A stretch of 64,000 nt of DNA from positions 1,287,001 to 1,351,000 of the forward strand of contig NC_010575.1 of assembly GCF_000165395.2 (NCBI RefSeq), written 5' to 3'. This DNA comes from Babesia bovis T2Bo (taxonomy: Eukaryota; Apicomplexa; Aconoidasida; Piroplasmida; Babesiidae). Below, piece after piece: positions 43,152-53,579 of the stretch. A model generated the notes under the pieces. The model was not told the DNA's origin. It saw nothing but the letters and a program-made list of their open reading frames with translations, and ran no database searches. Position 1 is the first letter of the stretch, and every line of letters begins with the position of its first letter. The position numbers were made by a program, and so were the translations under genes.

Positions 43152-45327
43152 ATGGTGTTGTTTATTTCGTGTTACTGCCTTGTGCAATTATATTTCATAT
43201 TCACTGTCCGAGGATATCGTATATGTCGTGTGGAAGACAGGTATAATGTTGTTACTAGGCATTCTGTAGGCAGTAGGTACGTTTTGTCTAGTTTGTCTAT
43301 TGACATTTTTCTACAGTTACTCGTGTAATCATGATTCCGGAACCTGTCGAGGGACATTATCAATACGTTGCTTGTCATCTCTATGTGCCAGGCCTCGGAA
43401 GTCAGAGTCGGCCACTGCTGGGCAAGAACAGGGGAATACCGAGTCTCTAGACGAGCCAACGAATGCATCGTCTGAATTAGATATCCAAACAACTCAACCG
43501 CCAACGGTTAAACGCGGCAGGGGCCGACCTAAGAAATCAGCGCCAGACTCTACAACATCGGAAAAGCAAGTTGAGGTTACCCCTATTAGTGACAATGCTA
43601 CGGAACCTGTGATTAATGAGCATTCTGGCGATACTGAATCAGTGGAATCACCAGTAATTCAGGATGATGACGCTGTTAATAACCAATCGGATGATATACC
43701 CATTGACCCATTGGAAATCGGTTCTGATGTGACCGACGGTGGTGAGGAATTCCACGATACGGCAGATACCGATTTGCCTGGTGCTGTTCCGGAGGAAGCG
43801 GAAGACGATTATGACGGCGTGACATTCGTTAAGATGCTGGAACAGCAGCTGAAGTCACGTCGTCGTCGGCTTCCGCAGTCCTTTTATGGTGATGACACCT
43901 ACAGTTCAGTGGATAACGAGAAGCTTCCTGAGGGCTGCAAAAGCCTGATGGATTTTTTTAACATCCCTAAGAATTTTGATTTCAAGGCTTTGGTTGATGT
44001 TTCAACACAGAGTTCATTGTCTGGGAGGCTAGAGGACACCGATTTATCTAGGAGTGTTTCAGACCCTCGGTACACTGGGAAGTTTGACGATTCGTTTTTC
44101 GAGCACGTATTCAAACCCAAGCCTCACAATCGGCGTTACAGCACTTCAGAAGGCGAGCCTGAAAGCTGCGACCTAGATCAGGTATACGACCGCATAAAGG
44201 GCAAGGGCCCAAGTGAGCTAATGCCGCCTGAGAAGCAGTCCCCTTTGGACCGCATCGGTGAGAACTACTTGATGTTTGACGACTATGGTTACCTTCGTCA
44301 TTACATTTCAGTGCTTAATCGTTACAACTACCGTGCTCTCAGCAGTCACCACAGACGCGATACTACTTTGAACTACTATTTGAACAATGAATACATTCAG
44401 AGGATGCGCACTCAATTTCCACCACGTCGTGACCATACGGACCGCGTTCGTGCTCATTTTATGGCCATACTACCTGAGATAATGGACAACTTGGTGAATC
44501 TGATCAGGAACGACCCTAACAAGGACCGTACGCCATCACCGCCTCTTCACGACATGACACTAGCTCCTGGTTTCTCACTTCCAGACTACATGACTGCTGG
44601 ATACGAGACTGATGACGACCGTGAGAGTGGCTTTAATGAATCTGACTACCTACGATTCTCTAGTTTAAAGGGTCTTCATGAGCCTGAGCGATATTTATCA
44701 TACCCCTATGCGGATCTAGAGCCTTTGTACCAGCGCCAGCTGCTGTCGCTATACCTTGAAATATTGAAAAGCGGGGACCTAGGCCCGCCTGAAACTTACA
44801 AGAAATTCAAGTCGCATGCTGCCAGTATCCGTAACGAGTTATATCAAGACCAGACGAAGTTACCTCAGGAGGTTTATAAAGGCGGCCAAGGCTTGGGTAA
44901 GGAACCACTTCCACCATTGGATGAGCCAGTAAAGTTCACCAAGGTATACGAGCGTGGCAGTCGTAAGACCAGTGTCGCGGTAGTTTACCTTGAGCCTGGT
45001 AATGGCCACATAATAATTAACGATCGTGATGGATATCAGTACGTCCGTTATTGCACGCATCGCCTTCGTGAGATTCTGGAACCCCTGGACAGCATTTATG
45101 CGTACAAAAGGTTTAACATCGTTGCCAGGGTGAATGGTGGCGGTATTTCAGGTCAGTCAGGTGCCATCAGACATGCTTTGTGTCGGTACATATCACGGGT
45201 TCTGGCTCCCAAATTAGACTCTTATCTATCAATGCGTGGCCTTGGTAAGGCTGACACGCGTCAGGTTGAGCGCAAGAAGACTAATTTGCGCAAGGCGCGC
45301 AAGAAGGAACACTATTCCAAGCGTTAG
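43152..45327 (+). CDS. Organellar ribosomal protein uS9 with long N-terminal extension
   Basis: Two exons, 43152-43240 and 43317-45327; the 76 bp intron ends in TTTTTCTACAG. About 699 aa. The last about 130 residues are a complete uS9 domain: ERGSRKTSVAVVY, NGGGISGQSGAIRHAL and an Arg/Lys-rich tail ending HYSKR, which reaches the decoding centre of the small subunit. The protein starts with a hydrophobic stretch (MVLFISCYCLVQLYFIF) followed by Cys/Arg/Ser-rich sequence, like a bipartite signal plus transit peptide. An apicoplast ribosome is therefore most likely, with the mitochondrion as the alternative. The about 440-residue charged region between leader and uS9 domain is unusual. NOP53 follows 56 bp downstream on the same strand. 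Confidence 0.85.
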
Positions 45328-45383
45328 CGGGTGACTTCTTCATTGCCGCATCTTAGTTTTTATACACACTGTAAAAATACGCC

Positions 45384-46621
45384 ATGGCTCCTAAGAAGAA
45401 GTGGAAGCGTATTGACGTTTCGTCTGTGCAAGAGAGTTTGTTTGAGAGCAACATCGCACAGAATGTCGCCAAGGGTGGCCTCTCTGAGGCCATGGTTATT
45501 GATACCATTGGTACGTTATGTTTGATACGTCACACATTGTGTGTTAGGTGAGGCACCTTCACGTCGTTTGGCTAAAAAGATTAAATCTCAGCGACACGGC
45601 GACCCTATAGCCTCCAGGGGCACTGTCGAGCGCGCGAGGTTACAGAAGCTGGTATCTAGGTTGAAATCAGAGCGCGCTCGCATGGATATTGAAGAAAATG
45701 CTCCTCAGGGCAATGAGGTATCTAATAGAGTGTCCATTTAACGGTATTCAGAGGGTGATCGATGACATTTGGGGTGATAATGCTGAGCCTGCGGCGATGT
45801 TGAGGCCCTCGATGCCAACTCTTGCTAAGGTTATTCCCGCTGTGGCAGCACCTCATTCAGGGCAAAGCTACAACCCAAGCCCTGAGGCTCGCGAGGAGTT
45901 GATTAACAAGGCCTACGAGTCGTTACCCCAAGAGGAGGACTTTTCTGATGAGCCTTTGACTGACATGATTCGTGAATGTTTACCTAATGTCGACGTTGAC
46001 AATTTAACATTTCGTCAGAAGCAGGTTTTAGGCAACTTGATTATTCAGGACAAGTTGGATGAATCCAGTATAATGGAGGCTTTGGCGGCTGCTGACCAGG
46101 AAGAGGTTAGTGAAGAGGAGATGGACAACACTGCCACTGCTAATAAGCGCCGTGTTACTACTAAGAAGACGCGCGCTAAGCGTAACCGTGAGAAGCTTCA
46201 CAAGGCCTCTATAGCTCAGGCATTGATGAGGAAGCGCATAAAGCGTTTAGTTCATGACATTGACCATTTTAAGGACACTAAGCATGAGAATGACCCTCTG
46301 GAAATTGAGGAGGCCAAGAAAGAACGGTTACGCAAATATTTACAGGATCTGGTCAAGGGTCGAATCACACCTAAATTTGGTAATAAGGTATATCGCGTTG
46401 ACCCACCGGAGGTACCCCTGTCTGATGAGGTGACTTCAAGTTTACGTCAGTTGGCATCACCTTCTGAGGCTTCCGTGCGCTGTGTTGTTGACTCTATATA
46501 TCGCAGGGGTCTTGTACCTGCTCCTCCTGTAATTGATGAGCAGTATCGTTCCAAGGCGCGTAGTAAGCTGTTGCGTCGCACTCGCAAATTCAAGAGCAAG
46601 CTTCTACACGGTACCACTTGA
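45384..46621 (+). CDS. NOP53: Ribosome biogenesis protein NOP53
   Basis: Three exons: 45384-45510, 45548-45717 and 45752-46621, introns 37 and 34 bp, about 388 aa. Nucleolar factor for 60S subunit maturation that recruits the exosome in yeast. The N-terminus MAPKKKWKRIDVSSVQESL and the SYNPSPEAREELI motif match the family, as do the KKTRAKRNREK basic region and the basic C-terminus. It sits between uS9 and RPC8, all on the plus strand, each about 55 bp apart. Confidence 0.85.
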
Positions 46622-46674
46622 TATCTTTTACACACATCGTCTATAATGTAGCTTCTTCGATAGCCTTAGTCACT

Positions 46675-47281
46675 ATGTTCCACTTTTACGTTGTTGAGGA
46701 CTTGATATCGTTAGAAGTTGGTGAGTACCTCAGTGACGCGCGATCGCATCTATCGGCTAAGGTATCCGATAAGTACGTTGATAAGGTAGGGAAGCACTTT
46801 AAATACTGTTAATTCACACAGGTAATCGGTGGTGTTGGCCTAGTAGTGCTTGTAGATGATATATTGGTACAATCCGAGCCTAAGATCATGCCAAATGATG
46901 CCTGTGCTATGTTTACACTCAGGTTAAGGATATTAGTATTTGCTCCGGGTCGTGACGAGCTTTTACGTGGTATTGTGACATCATCTGATGTTACTGGCAT
47001 ATCTGTATCTTTGGGATTCTTTAATGATATCAAGTTGATACCGTTGTTCATGCCACCAGTATCAGCATTCGACGCTGACAGCAGCCAGTGGTACACCGAG
47101 GTTGACGGTAATCGTCTTTACTACAAGCATCAATCTGAGATATCATTTCGTGTAGTTGACATCAGTTACAATGAGTTGAATGGTTAGTTGCGATGTTTGT
47201 TTGTATTGTATTGCAGACCTTTCTGGTGACGAGCATCTGCCTGTGATGTTGATTATTGGCGCTCCCGTGGAGACTGTATAG
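46675..47281 (+). CDS. RPC8: RNA polymerase III subunit RPC8 (RPC25)
   Basis: Three exons: 46675-46785, 46822-47182 and 47217-47281, with introns of 36 and 34 bp, about 178 aa. It starts MFHFYVVEDLISL like the RPB7/RPC25 N-terminal domain. The SHLS1-type S1 region follows, with GIVTSSDVTGISVSLGFF and EISFRVVDISY, the signature of the Pol III stalk subunit rather than RPB7. The C-terminal tail is shorter than in human POLR3H (204 aa). The start lies 53 bp after the NOP53 stop. Confidence 0.9.
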
Positions 47282-47505
47282 CTGCCCTGCTGGACACTCG
47301 TTTAGCAAAATCGCAATGTAATGGCACCCATGATGGTTTCTGTCCACAATTCTATTTTACCTTGGCACTGATATAGTCACTACGATTAAATTGTTGCACA
47401 TATACAATTTCGTGTATCAGTCAGCTTCTTCACGTGGTATTTCTAGTGAACGTTCTTTCATGTATGCCAGGTGTGCTATGGCACTGTTTCATTGGTTGAT
47501 AGCTA

Positions 47506-47877
47506 CTAACCTTGGTACTGGTCATTATCTATAGCTCGTCGTATATCCTCCAGTGAGTATTCATCGGCGTAGAATCTATGCCATATGGACGCCGTATATC
47601 TATGAAATACCTGTGCGATACTTTGGAACACAGTGTAATTGTTATTTCTGGGCGATCGTCGTAGCTATTGCAAGTTTAGTGCTAGACATAGTCCTTACCT
47701 CAGAAGTTCGTATGTATAGTTCAGGTTAGGGTATCTCCTTGATGTTTCTGGTCGTAGCAGCGACAGCAGGAACTGGCGGCAAGTCTCACTATTTCGCAGG
47801 CCTGGGCGATACCGTACATGTACGCGGTCCACATATGCCAGCAACGGTAGCTTGGGAAATAGGTCATACCTTGGCAT
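47506..47877 (-). CDS. L51/S25/CI-B8-domain protein, probable mitochondrial ribosomal mL43
   Basis: Two exons, 47877-47699 and 47599-47506, with a 99 bp intron, giving 90 aa. It shows the thioredoxin-like L51/S25/CI-B8 pattern: a first strand VDRVHVRYRPG, then a helix of NSETCRQFLLSLL, a strand in NLNYTYELL, and the final helix SLEDIRRAID. Family members are mitochondrial ribosomal proteins mL43 and mS25 and complex I subunit NDUFA2. Apicomplexans lack complex I, so a ribosomal role is most likely. It is small, spliced and easily overlooked; the acceptor at 47600 was chosen because it keeps the C-terminal helix in frame. Confidence 0.6.
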
Positions 47878-48208
47878 TATGTTGCTGTTGAACCCATATA
47901 TGTCCTTCTAGGATGTGTATATAGCAGTATATCCATAGTGTGTATGATTTTTGTTTGCTGGGTAAATGTGTGTTACCTTACACATGGCAGGCAATTCTGG
48001 CGGGTACTTTAGTATAGCCCTAGATGCTATGGCGGTATGTTATACATTTTAATGTGAACATTTTAGATTTGAAGCTTGGCAGCTTGTTTTCATCTCGGGT
48101 GTATTTACACATCTTGGTTGAATAGGGCACTTTTTGCTACCTTGTTAACTGATGTTACACCCTGTGTTTAGTCATTTGTTTATCTTTGATGTTAGTTAAC
48201 ATGTTACC
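47878..48208. other. Divergent intergenic region
   Basis: Upstream region shared by the mL43-like gene (minus) and the ubiquitin protease (plus). No distinct element recognised. Confidence 0.4.
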
Positions 48209-50350
48209 ATGAGTTTAGAGAGCAGGCGTGGCAAGCGCTTTGTCCTTCAACTACATGATCGCAACATTAGTTTTATCAAGTCTTCGGAAGGTGATGAACC
48301 GTCTGACTTAGATCAACAGTCCGTTGGTTATTTTAAGGATGGGAAACTGCATTCTTCTGGTAATAGCAAGGCATCTCAAGATGCTAAGCATTCATTTAGG
48401 TCTACGCTTGCGTTGATAGAGACACTTCAGGGCAGCGATGCTTATGGCGTAGACATGTTACCTAGCGCTAAGCGCAATGGCCAGTTTAACAAGATGGCTG
48501 GTGGTCTTCATAATCCTGGTATTAACATTTGCTTCATGAATGTTATTATCCAGGTACTTACTCATTCTCCCTATTTGGCACCTGCTATGCTGCGTTCAGG
48601 TCACTCTAAGGTCTGTCCCAATGCGAAGCGTAAGATGGTTTGTGTAACTTGTTTACTAGAGTCCCACATAAAACGTGCTTTGAGCTCTCCCTGTGCTTTG
48701 AAAAATAACTTTGTCTACATTGTGCAGAAGTTAATTTGGAAGCATTATAGGCTAGGTAGACAGGAGGATGCCTTTATATTTTTGAAGCATTTTTTTGAGG
48801 CTCTCATTAAAGGTTGTTACGGTTCTAAGTACCCTTACACTTCTAGTGTGATAATACCTTCTAAGGACATGATGCAGAGTTTCATAGGTCGCATCTTTGG
48901 TTGCTTTCTTTTGAATGTTGTAATTTGCAAGGTCTGCAATTACCGTTCGGAGAAGCTCGAGACATGTTTTGACATATCGGTTGACATATACCGTGGTAAC
49001 AAGCTTGTTGATTTGTTATCTTCGTTTGTGCAGCCTGAGTTACTGGACAGTGCCAACAAGTACAACTGTCCGTCTTGTAAGACACATCAGCGTGCTACCA
49101 AGGCCATGTCTATTTATCGTGCACCTCGTATAATGAATGTAGTACTTAAGCGTTTTGGCATGTCTGAAACTGGTTGTGAGAAGTCTAAGAAGGAGGTATC
49201 ATTTCCTTTAAGTTTCTCTATGTCGTTGAACACCTCTAAGCATCCGCAGCCTGTATGGGTTACTTACGAGCTTTATGCTGTCGTATGTCACCTTGGGAGA
49301 TCATTGAACATGGGCCATTACATAACGTTTATTAAGGGCCAGCATGGCTTTTGGCACAGCTATAATGACTCCACTGTGACTACCGTATCGCAGAAGGCGG
49401 TGCTCGGCCTTCGGCAGGATGCCTATCTTTTGTTTTACGCTGTTAAGGATGAGTGCGTTCAGATTTGTGACATGCTTGTTAATGACAGTGCCATAACTAA
49501 CAGTTTCACTAGTGACGTTGTTTCTGCCAATCGCAACATGGGATCTACGTTAATGCAGTACCGTACTGATATTCTTCAGGCTGAGTCTGTGGCTGAGGAC
49601 TCTGGTCAGCAGGAGTGGCCTGCGTGCAACATTGACGAGGGTTTGTACCGTCGTGTTGAAATTTCAAAATCAGATGACTCCGACACCACCCCGGGTGGTG
49701 ACCCTGTTACTATAGACACTAGCACTGCTCTGTGCACCAAACCAGAGGATGCAACAGACTCCCCGGTATCAGGGCCTGCGCTGGAACCTGACCTTGCAAC
49801 CGACACGTCCCTGGAGGACCGCCATGGCGGTCCTTATGAACTCAACAGAATACGCAAGCGCTTCGTCACCAGGAAGAGGCACGGTTACAAACTGAGGCTA
49901 ATGCATCTCTTCAGGCAACACCAGGTTGCTGCCGAGGCTGTGGATGAAATAATGCGCATCAAGGACCGGTTGATGCAACACATTCACGAGCAGGGTAGCA
50001 CCTCGCCAGAGGTCGAGGTGGAGATCAACCCCGGGTTGCTGTATGCCAAGGAAGACAACGTGGGTACATGGTCCGATGCGGAGCCTGATGCTGCGTATCA
50101 CGAGCTGGATGCCAGCATCCACCCACCACTACCCAAACGGTCCCAGGATGACATAGACTACGACCGGGGCAAGGTCAAGAAGGTACGCGTTGAGCCTCAG
50201 AGGCCTCTCGGCATGCCTCAAATCGTGCAGCACAGGTCTGGTGTCAACATTACGGTGCATCAGAAGGACGCTTTCGATCGACTGGTGAACGGGCGCCACA
50301 ACACGTTGAAACGGGGTGGCGCTCGATTCAGGGGTCGGCGAAAGCGCTGA
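48209..50350 (+). CDS. Ubiquitin-specific protease (USP36/42-like)
   Basis: Single exon, 713 aa. Cysteine protease that removes ubiquitin. The Cys box reads GLHNPGINICFMN (nucleophile Cys108; the usual GNTC is GINIC). The His box MGHYITFIK (His370) is followed by SYNDSTVTTVS, which supplies the third catalytic residue. A zinc ribbon with two CxxC pairs (CKVCNY and CPSC) lies between. The overall order is closest to USP36/42. The C-terminal about 290 residues are a disordered tail ending in an Arg-rich FRGRRKR, compatible with nuclear or nucleolar targeting. From about 49700 to the stop the coding sequence is more GC-rich than the first half. Rpn13 begins 38 bp after its stop. Confidence 0.9.
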   Translation: MSLESRRGKRFVLQLHDRNISFIKSSEGDEPSDLDQQSVGYFKDGKLHSSGNSKASQDAKHSFRSTLALIETLQGSDAYGVDMLPSAKRNGQFNKMAGGLHNPGINICFMNVIIQVLTHSPYLAPAMLRSGHSKVCPNAKRKMVCVTCLLESHIKRALSSPCALKNNFVYIVQKLIWKHYRLGRQEDAFIFLKHFFEALIKGCYGSKYPYTSSVIIPSKDMMQSFIGRIFGCFLLNVVICKVCNYRSEKLETCFDISVDIYRGNKLVDLLSSFVQPELLDSANKYNCPSCKTHQRATKAMSIYRAPRIMNVVLKRFGMSETGCEKSKKEVSFPLSFSMSLNTSKHPQPVWVTYELYAVVCHLGRSLNMGHYITFIKGQHGFWHSYNDSTVTTVSQKAVLGLRQDAYLLFYAVKDECVQICDMLVNDSAITNSFTSDVVSANRNMGSTLMQYRTDILQAESVAEDSGQQEWPACNIDEGLYRRVEISKSDDSDTTPGGDPVTIDTSTALCTKPEDATDSPVSGPALEPDLATDTSLEDRHGGPYELNRIRKRFVTRKRHGYKLRLMHLFRQHQVAAEAVDEIMRIKDRLMQHIHEQGSTSPEVEVEINPGLLYAKEDNVGTWSDAEPDAAYHELDASIHPPLPKRSQDDIDYDRGKVKKVRVEPQRPLGMPQIVQHRSGVNITVHQKDAFDRLVNGRHNTLKRGGARFRGRRKR

Positions 50351-50388
50351 GTGCGTGCACACACAGACACATTTAATATATAAAATCC

Positions 50389-50881
50389 ATGGAAGGTTGC
50401 ATACATACTTTATTCCAGATTAGGGCTGGTAAATGTCTGGTAGAAGGCGACCTTGTGCAGCCAGACTTGCGCAAGGGTACTTTAGCGCTGGTTCGGGTAG
50501 GGAATGGCATGAACTTCTTCTTGATGATTCATATAGACTGAGGACCAGTTATTGCGGGTACAATGGAGTTTGCGCGACAGTCTGGAGCCTGAGGTTAGAC
50601 ATTGGTCCGTTATGTTCAACTGTTGCAGGAGGCGTTTTATGTCTTTGAGGATGCCTACTTGGTACGGATTGACGAATGCACTGATGGCCACGTATACGCC
50701 CTAAGATTCACTGAGAACGACCAGGAATTGTTATACTGGATGCAGGAGACCTCCATTGGTATTATCAAGGTAGGTCACATCACTACTCCACGTGCATTTT
50801 CAGGGTTTTGTTGACATGGTGAACCATACTATCGGATATCGTCAGGATAACCGGGAGTGTACCATGATGGACTTGGAGTAG
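50389..50881 (+). CDS. RPN13: Proteasomal ubiquitin receptor Rpn13 (PRU domain only)
   Basis: Four exons: 50389-50496, 50537-50593, 50629-50769 and 50804-50881, introns 40, 35 and 34 bp, about 127 aa. Spliced protein matches the Pru domain of ADRM1/Rpn13: IRAGKCLVEGDLVQPDLRKG, then LLRVQWSLRD, FYVFEDA and GHVYALRF, ending with LLYWMQE and a short helix. It docks on the 26S proteasome lid base and binds ubiquitin. The human protein (407 aa) has a C-terminal DEUBAD domain that recruits UCH37; this one stops just after the Pru domain, as does yeast Rpn13. Confidence 0.87.
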
Positions 50882-51069
50882 TCCTAGGTTAGTACCGATC
50901 TTTTTGGTATCCACAACCACGCTGCGTGGTACCCCTAAAAACATACAACTGCTTAATGCTAGCTTTCAGTTTATTACACATATAGTTGGCTACTATGCAT
51001 CGCCGTTAAATCAAATTCAACATTGCTAGTGGCCCTAACTCTATGTTATGAGCCACAGTATGGCCATGG

Positions 51070-52364
51070 TCATAATGAATATGAACACTGGGAAACCACC
51101 TCTATCAAGTGCATGTTCCTGTATTGTTCTATATTATTACATGGTAAACCAACCGCTTGCCTAATGAATTTACGTAGGATATTTCGATTCCTTGAGAGCC
51201 ATAGGATGTTACGTTTCTCTCTCCTATTGCAGAACTTGGCAACAACTCCCTGTGGCAGTTATACAGACTGTATCCAGCATACCTCATTTGTAAATTTACT
51301 CTTGTCCACTGACTTTAGTATAGCGGCATTCCATATTTCCTCGTAGTTTTTTTCTACGGTAGGACTTCCACGCCATGCTATATCGCTATCTTCTGAGGTG
51401 GGCTTCGAGGTCAGCATGGCATTCATGGTGGTGATATGGTTGTCCAGTACTTGTATCGCTGCCACGTTGTTGCGCACTACTGACATTGCTGATTTCAGCT
51501 GGACTTCTTTTTTATCGTTGCCCATAATATTGGAGTAGTACATGAATATAACGCGGCAAGACCTCATGAACTGGCACATTGTGTTAGGAGCAAATACAAC
51601 ACACCTCTATCAACTCAAATACAGTGTACCTATTGAGTATGGGCACTCCGCATAAAAAGTCAGTGGCGTCTGGTGAAAAGCGCAGGTATACATCTAGCAG
51701 GAAGCAGAATAATTCGTACAACAATGCTCCGTTGTTGATCACTGAGCTGCCGTGTACCAATACGGTGAAGCACATTCCGATCATCGCTGTTGCGCTATTC
51801 ATGAGAACCACGTACAGCACGTCCATGGGACCTATGTCCACCAGTTTGTCTATAGATAATGAGTACATCTACCTGAACATACCAATTTTCCCGCGAAAAA
51901 TATCTCCATATCTGGTGTACAACTCTCTTTTACGGCGATTCACCAGTTGCTTGTACATTCCAGATAGCGTCACATAATCCGTGGTTGCTGTATTTGAGGT
52001 GTTCCTGTCCTAACACCGGATATCTCGGGGGTGACACAACCTACTGGGTGCAAGTGTATGGCCAGACTTTTGAATGATTTCTTAATAGCCTCCACTGAAC
52101 TGTGAGGGGTGACTTTCAAATGCTCAAAGTAGTTTAGTTCAGCCTTTAGGTTGAGGAAGCATACCAGTGCCACGAGAATCAACAGAGCGAGTTCACGTCC
52201 TGCAGCATATCAACGTGGACAAAACACTACTTACCGGCGGTTGACCTATAACGGTTCCATATGCGTTCTGTGGATTGATTGGATACAGACGATGGAAACC
52301 TACTTGGGTTACCCAGGTAGTTGACCATGGGTGTCACCAAAAATGAGAGCAAGAAGAACTGCAT
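51070..52364 (-). CDS. Membrane-anchored J-domain (DnaJ-like) protein
   Basis: Six exons: 52364-52235, 52199-52045, 52009-51883, 51849-51605, 51570-51283 and 51249-51070; introns are 33-35 bp and the spliced frame is open for 374 aa. The N-terminus is hydrophobic (signal-like MQFFLLSFLV), followed by a TM helix (ALLILVALVCFLNL) near residue 50. A J-domain comes next: ELNYFEHLKVTPHSSVEAIKKS, then the HPDR tripeptide formed across an intron, then YKQLVNRRKRELYTRYG. Further hydrophobic segments (VLYVVLMNSATAMIGMCF, LLYELFCFLLDVYL) suggest additional membrane helices. It would recruit an Hsp70 to a membrane, perhaps the ER; client unknown. The final exon is supported by frame only. Confidence 0.8.
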
Positions 52365-53062
52365 TTTGACTAGCCGGGTCAATCATTTAAACTGAATCAC
52401 TGTGGTCTAGACGACCTCATCATAGGCAATGAAACAGACCACTTTGTGTCGTTTCTAATAACCCTAGTATCTATTGACTCCAGTGTTGTAACCCTAAGAC
52501 ATATTCACACTTGGCTGTGCCTTAGGGTTACACAGCCATGTCTAGTAGCGTATATAAAACTTGAAATGCAACCTCTGGGTCACTCTATAGCATGCTACTC
52601 TAGTATTCACTGGTATATCTCCACATTGGTGTGGAAGGGCAGTTGTATATTACTTTCGCCAGTCGCCAGCTGACGTTTACATACCGTGGACTGACTAAAC
52701 CAGGTAAAATACGCTTAAATATAATCCTGGACCAATATGTACCGTGTATGTCTAAATGTGTTTATGAGTAGGAGTACTTTAGGCGCCGGGTGACCCATGC
52801 GAGCGCACCAGAGAAGTGGCCACAGAAATAATCCCAAATAGTTACTACAACAAATAACAATCCTTTTTACAAATACAAAAACGGTATAAAATAGAACAAA
52901 GGATTCCTATAGCTTATCGGTTGATATACGTCGGCGACGTTGTGTATAGCACGGAGATATCGATATCCCTAGGCGGCGAATAATACTGATAATTGGACGT
53001 ACGCAAGAATTTTTATATCATCACAACAATGATAACTTCACGTGCATTTGTAAAGGGTCAAA
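52365..53062. other. Divergent intergenic region with telomere-like hairpin
   Basis: Upstream region of the J-protein (minus) and the two-TM protein (plus). It contains the inverted repeat at 52487-52532. No other supportable feature. Confidence 0.5.
52487..52532. repeat. 12-bp perfect inverted repeat built from a telomere-like unit
   Basis: Arms 52487-52498 (TGTAACCCTAAG) and 52521-52532 are exact reverse complements separated by 22 bases. ACCCTAA resembles the apicomplexan telomere unit, and another copy (ATAACCCTAG) is at 52459-52468. It lies about 125 bp upstream of the J-protein start codon. Role unknown: promoter element, hairpin or interstitial telomere relic. Confidence 0.55.
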
Positions 53063-53575
53063 ATGACGGATCTGCATAAGTCCGACGGTGACAACGGTAA
53101 AGAAGTGCTACAAGAAGGTAGGAGCAAGCTTCCTTTTGTGTCTTTAGTGGCTGTTGGTACTGTATTTTGGGGTTACGTCCTTGGAAGGCGGATTAATCGC
53201 GTGTTAATATCCAGATACAGTGACATTGTATATCAGATTAGGCGTCCTGATTCGTTGAGCAACCGGTACACTGCTTTTAAGTACTTCGTATTGGGTGGAG
53301 CACTGGTTCCTACAGTGTTGCTATCTGGGACCTACTTCCTCAAGATTCGACGTGACCCTGATAGTGGCATATTACTATTTAAGCGTGTAAATCAGGAGGC
53401 TGCCGCTGCGTCCCAGCGTCATTTTTCCGGCTATGCCAACAATGCCAGTAGAAAGCTTGAGTTCCTGGCTGACGGTGTCAAACGTTCACTTTTGGAGCAG
53501 TCAGGTCCTCGTATGGCAGAGGACCTTCGCAAGGACATAGCATCGGTCAAGCGTTGGATCAAGGGTTTGTTCTAG
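53063..53575 (+). CDS. Small two-transmembrane protein of unknown function
   Basis: Single exon, 170 aa. Two hydrophobic segments (LPFVSLVAVGTVFWGYVL, about residues 23-40, and YFVLGGALVPTVLLSGTYFL, about 74-93) separated by a basic loop, then a charged helical C-terminus. No signal peptide or known family motif. It ends only 4 bp before the helicase start, so the two genes may share a transcript or have heavily overlapping regulatory regions. Mitochondrial or ER membrane is plausible; function not assigned. Confidence 0.7.
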   Translation: MTDLHKSDGDNGKEVLQEGRSKLPFVSLVAVGTVFWGYVLGRRINRVLISRYSDIVYQIRRPDSLSNRYTAFKYFVLGGALVPTVLLSGTYFLKIRRDPDSGILLFKRVNQEAAAASQRHFSGYANNASRKLEFLADGVKRSLLEQSGPRMAEDLRKDIASVKRWIKGLF

Positions 53576-53579
53576 GAGC

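Noticed and set aside
51624..51977. 117-codon plus-strand open frame
   Set aside because: Antisense of exons 3-4 of the J-protein, whose spliced frame contains a clear J-domain.
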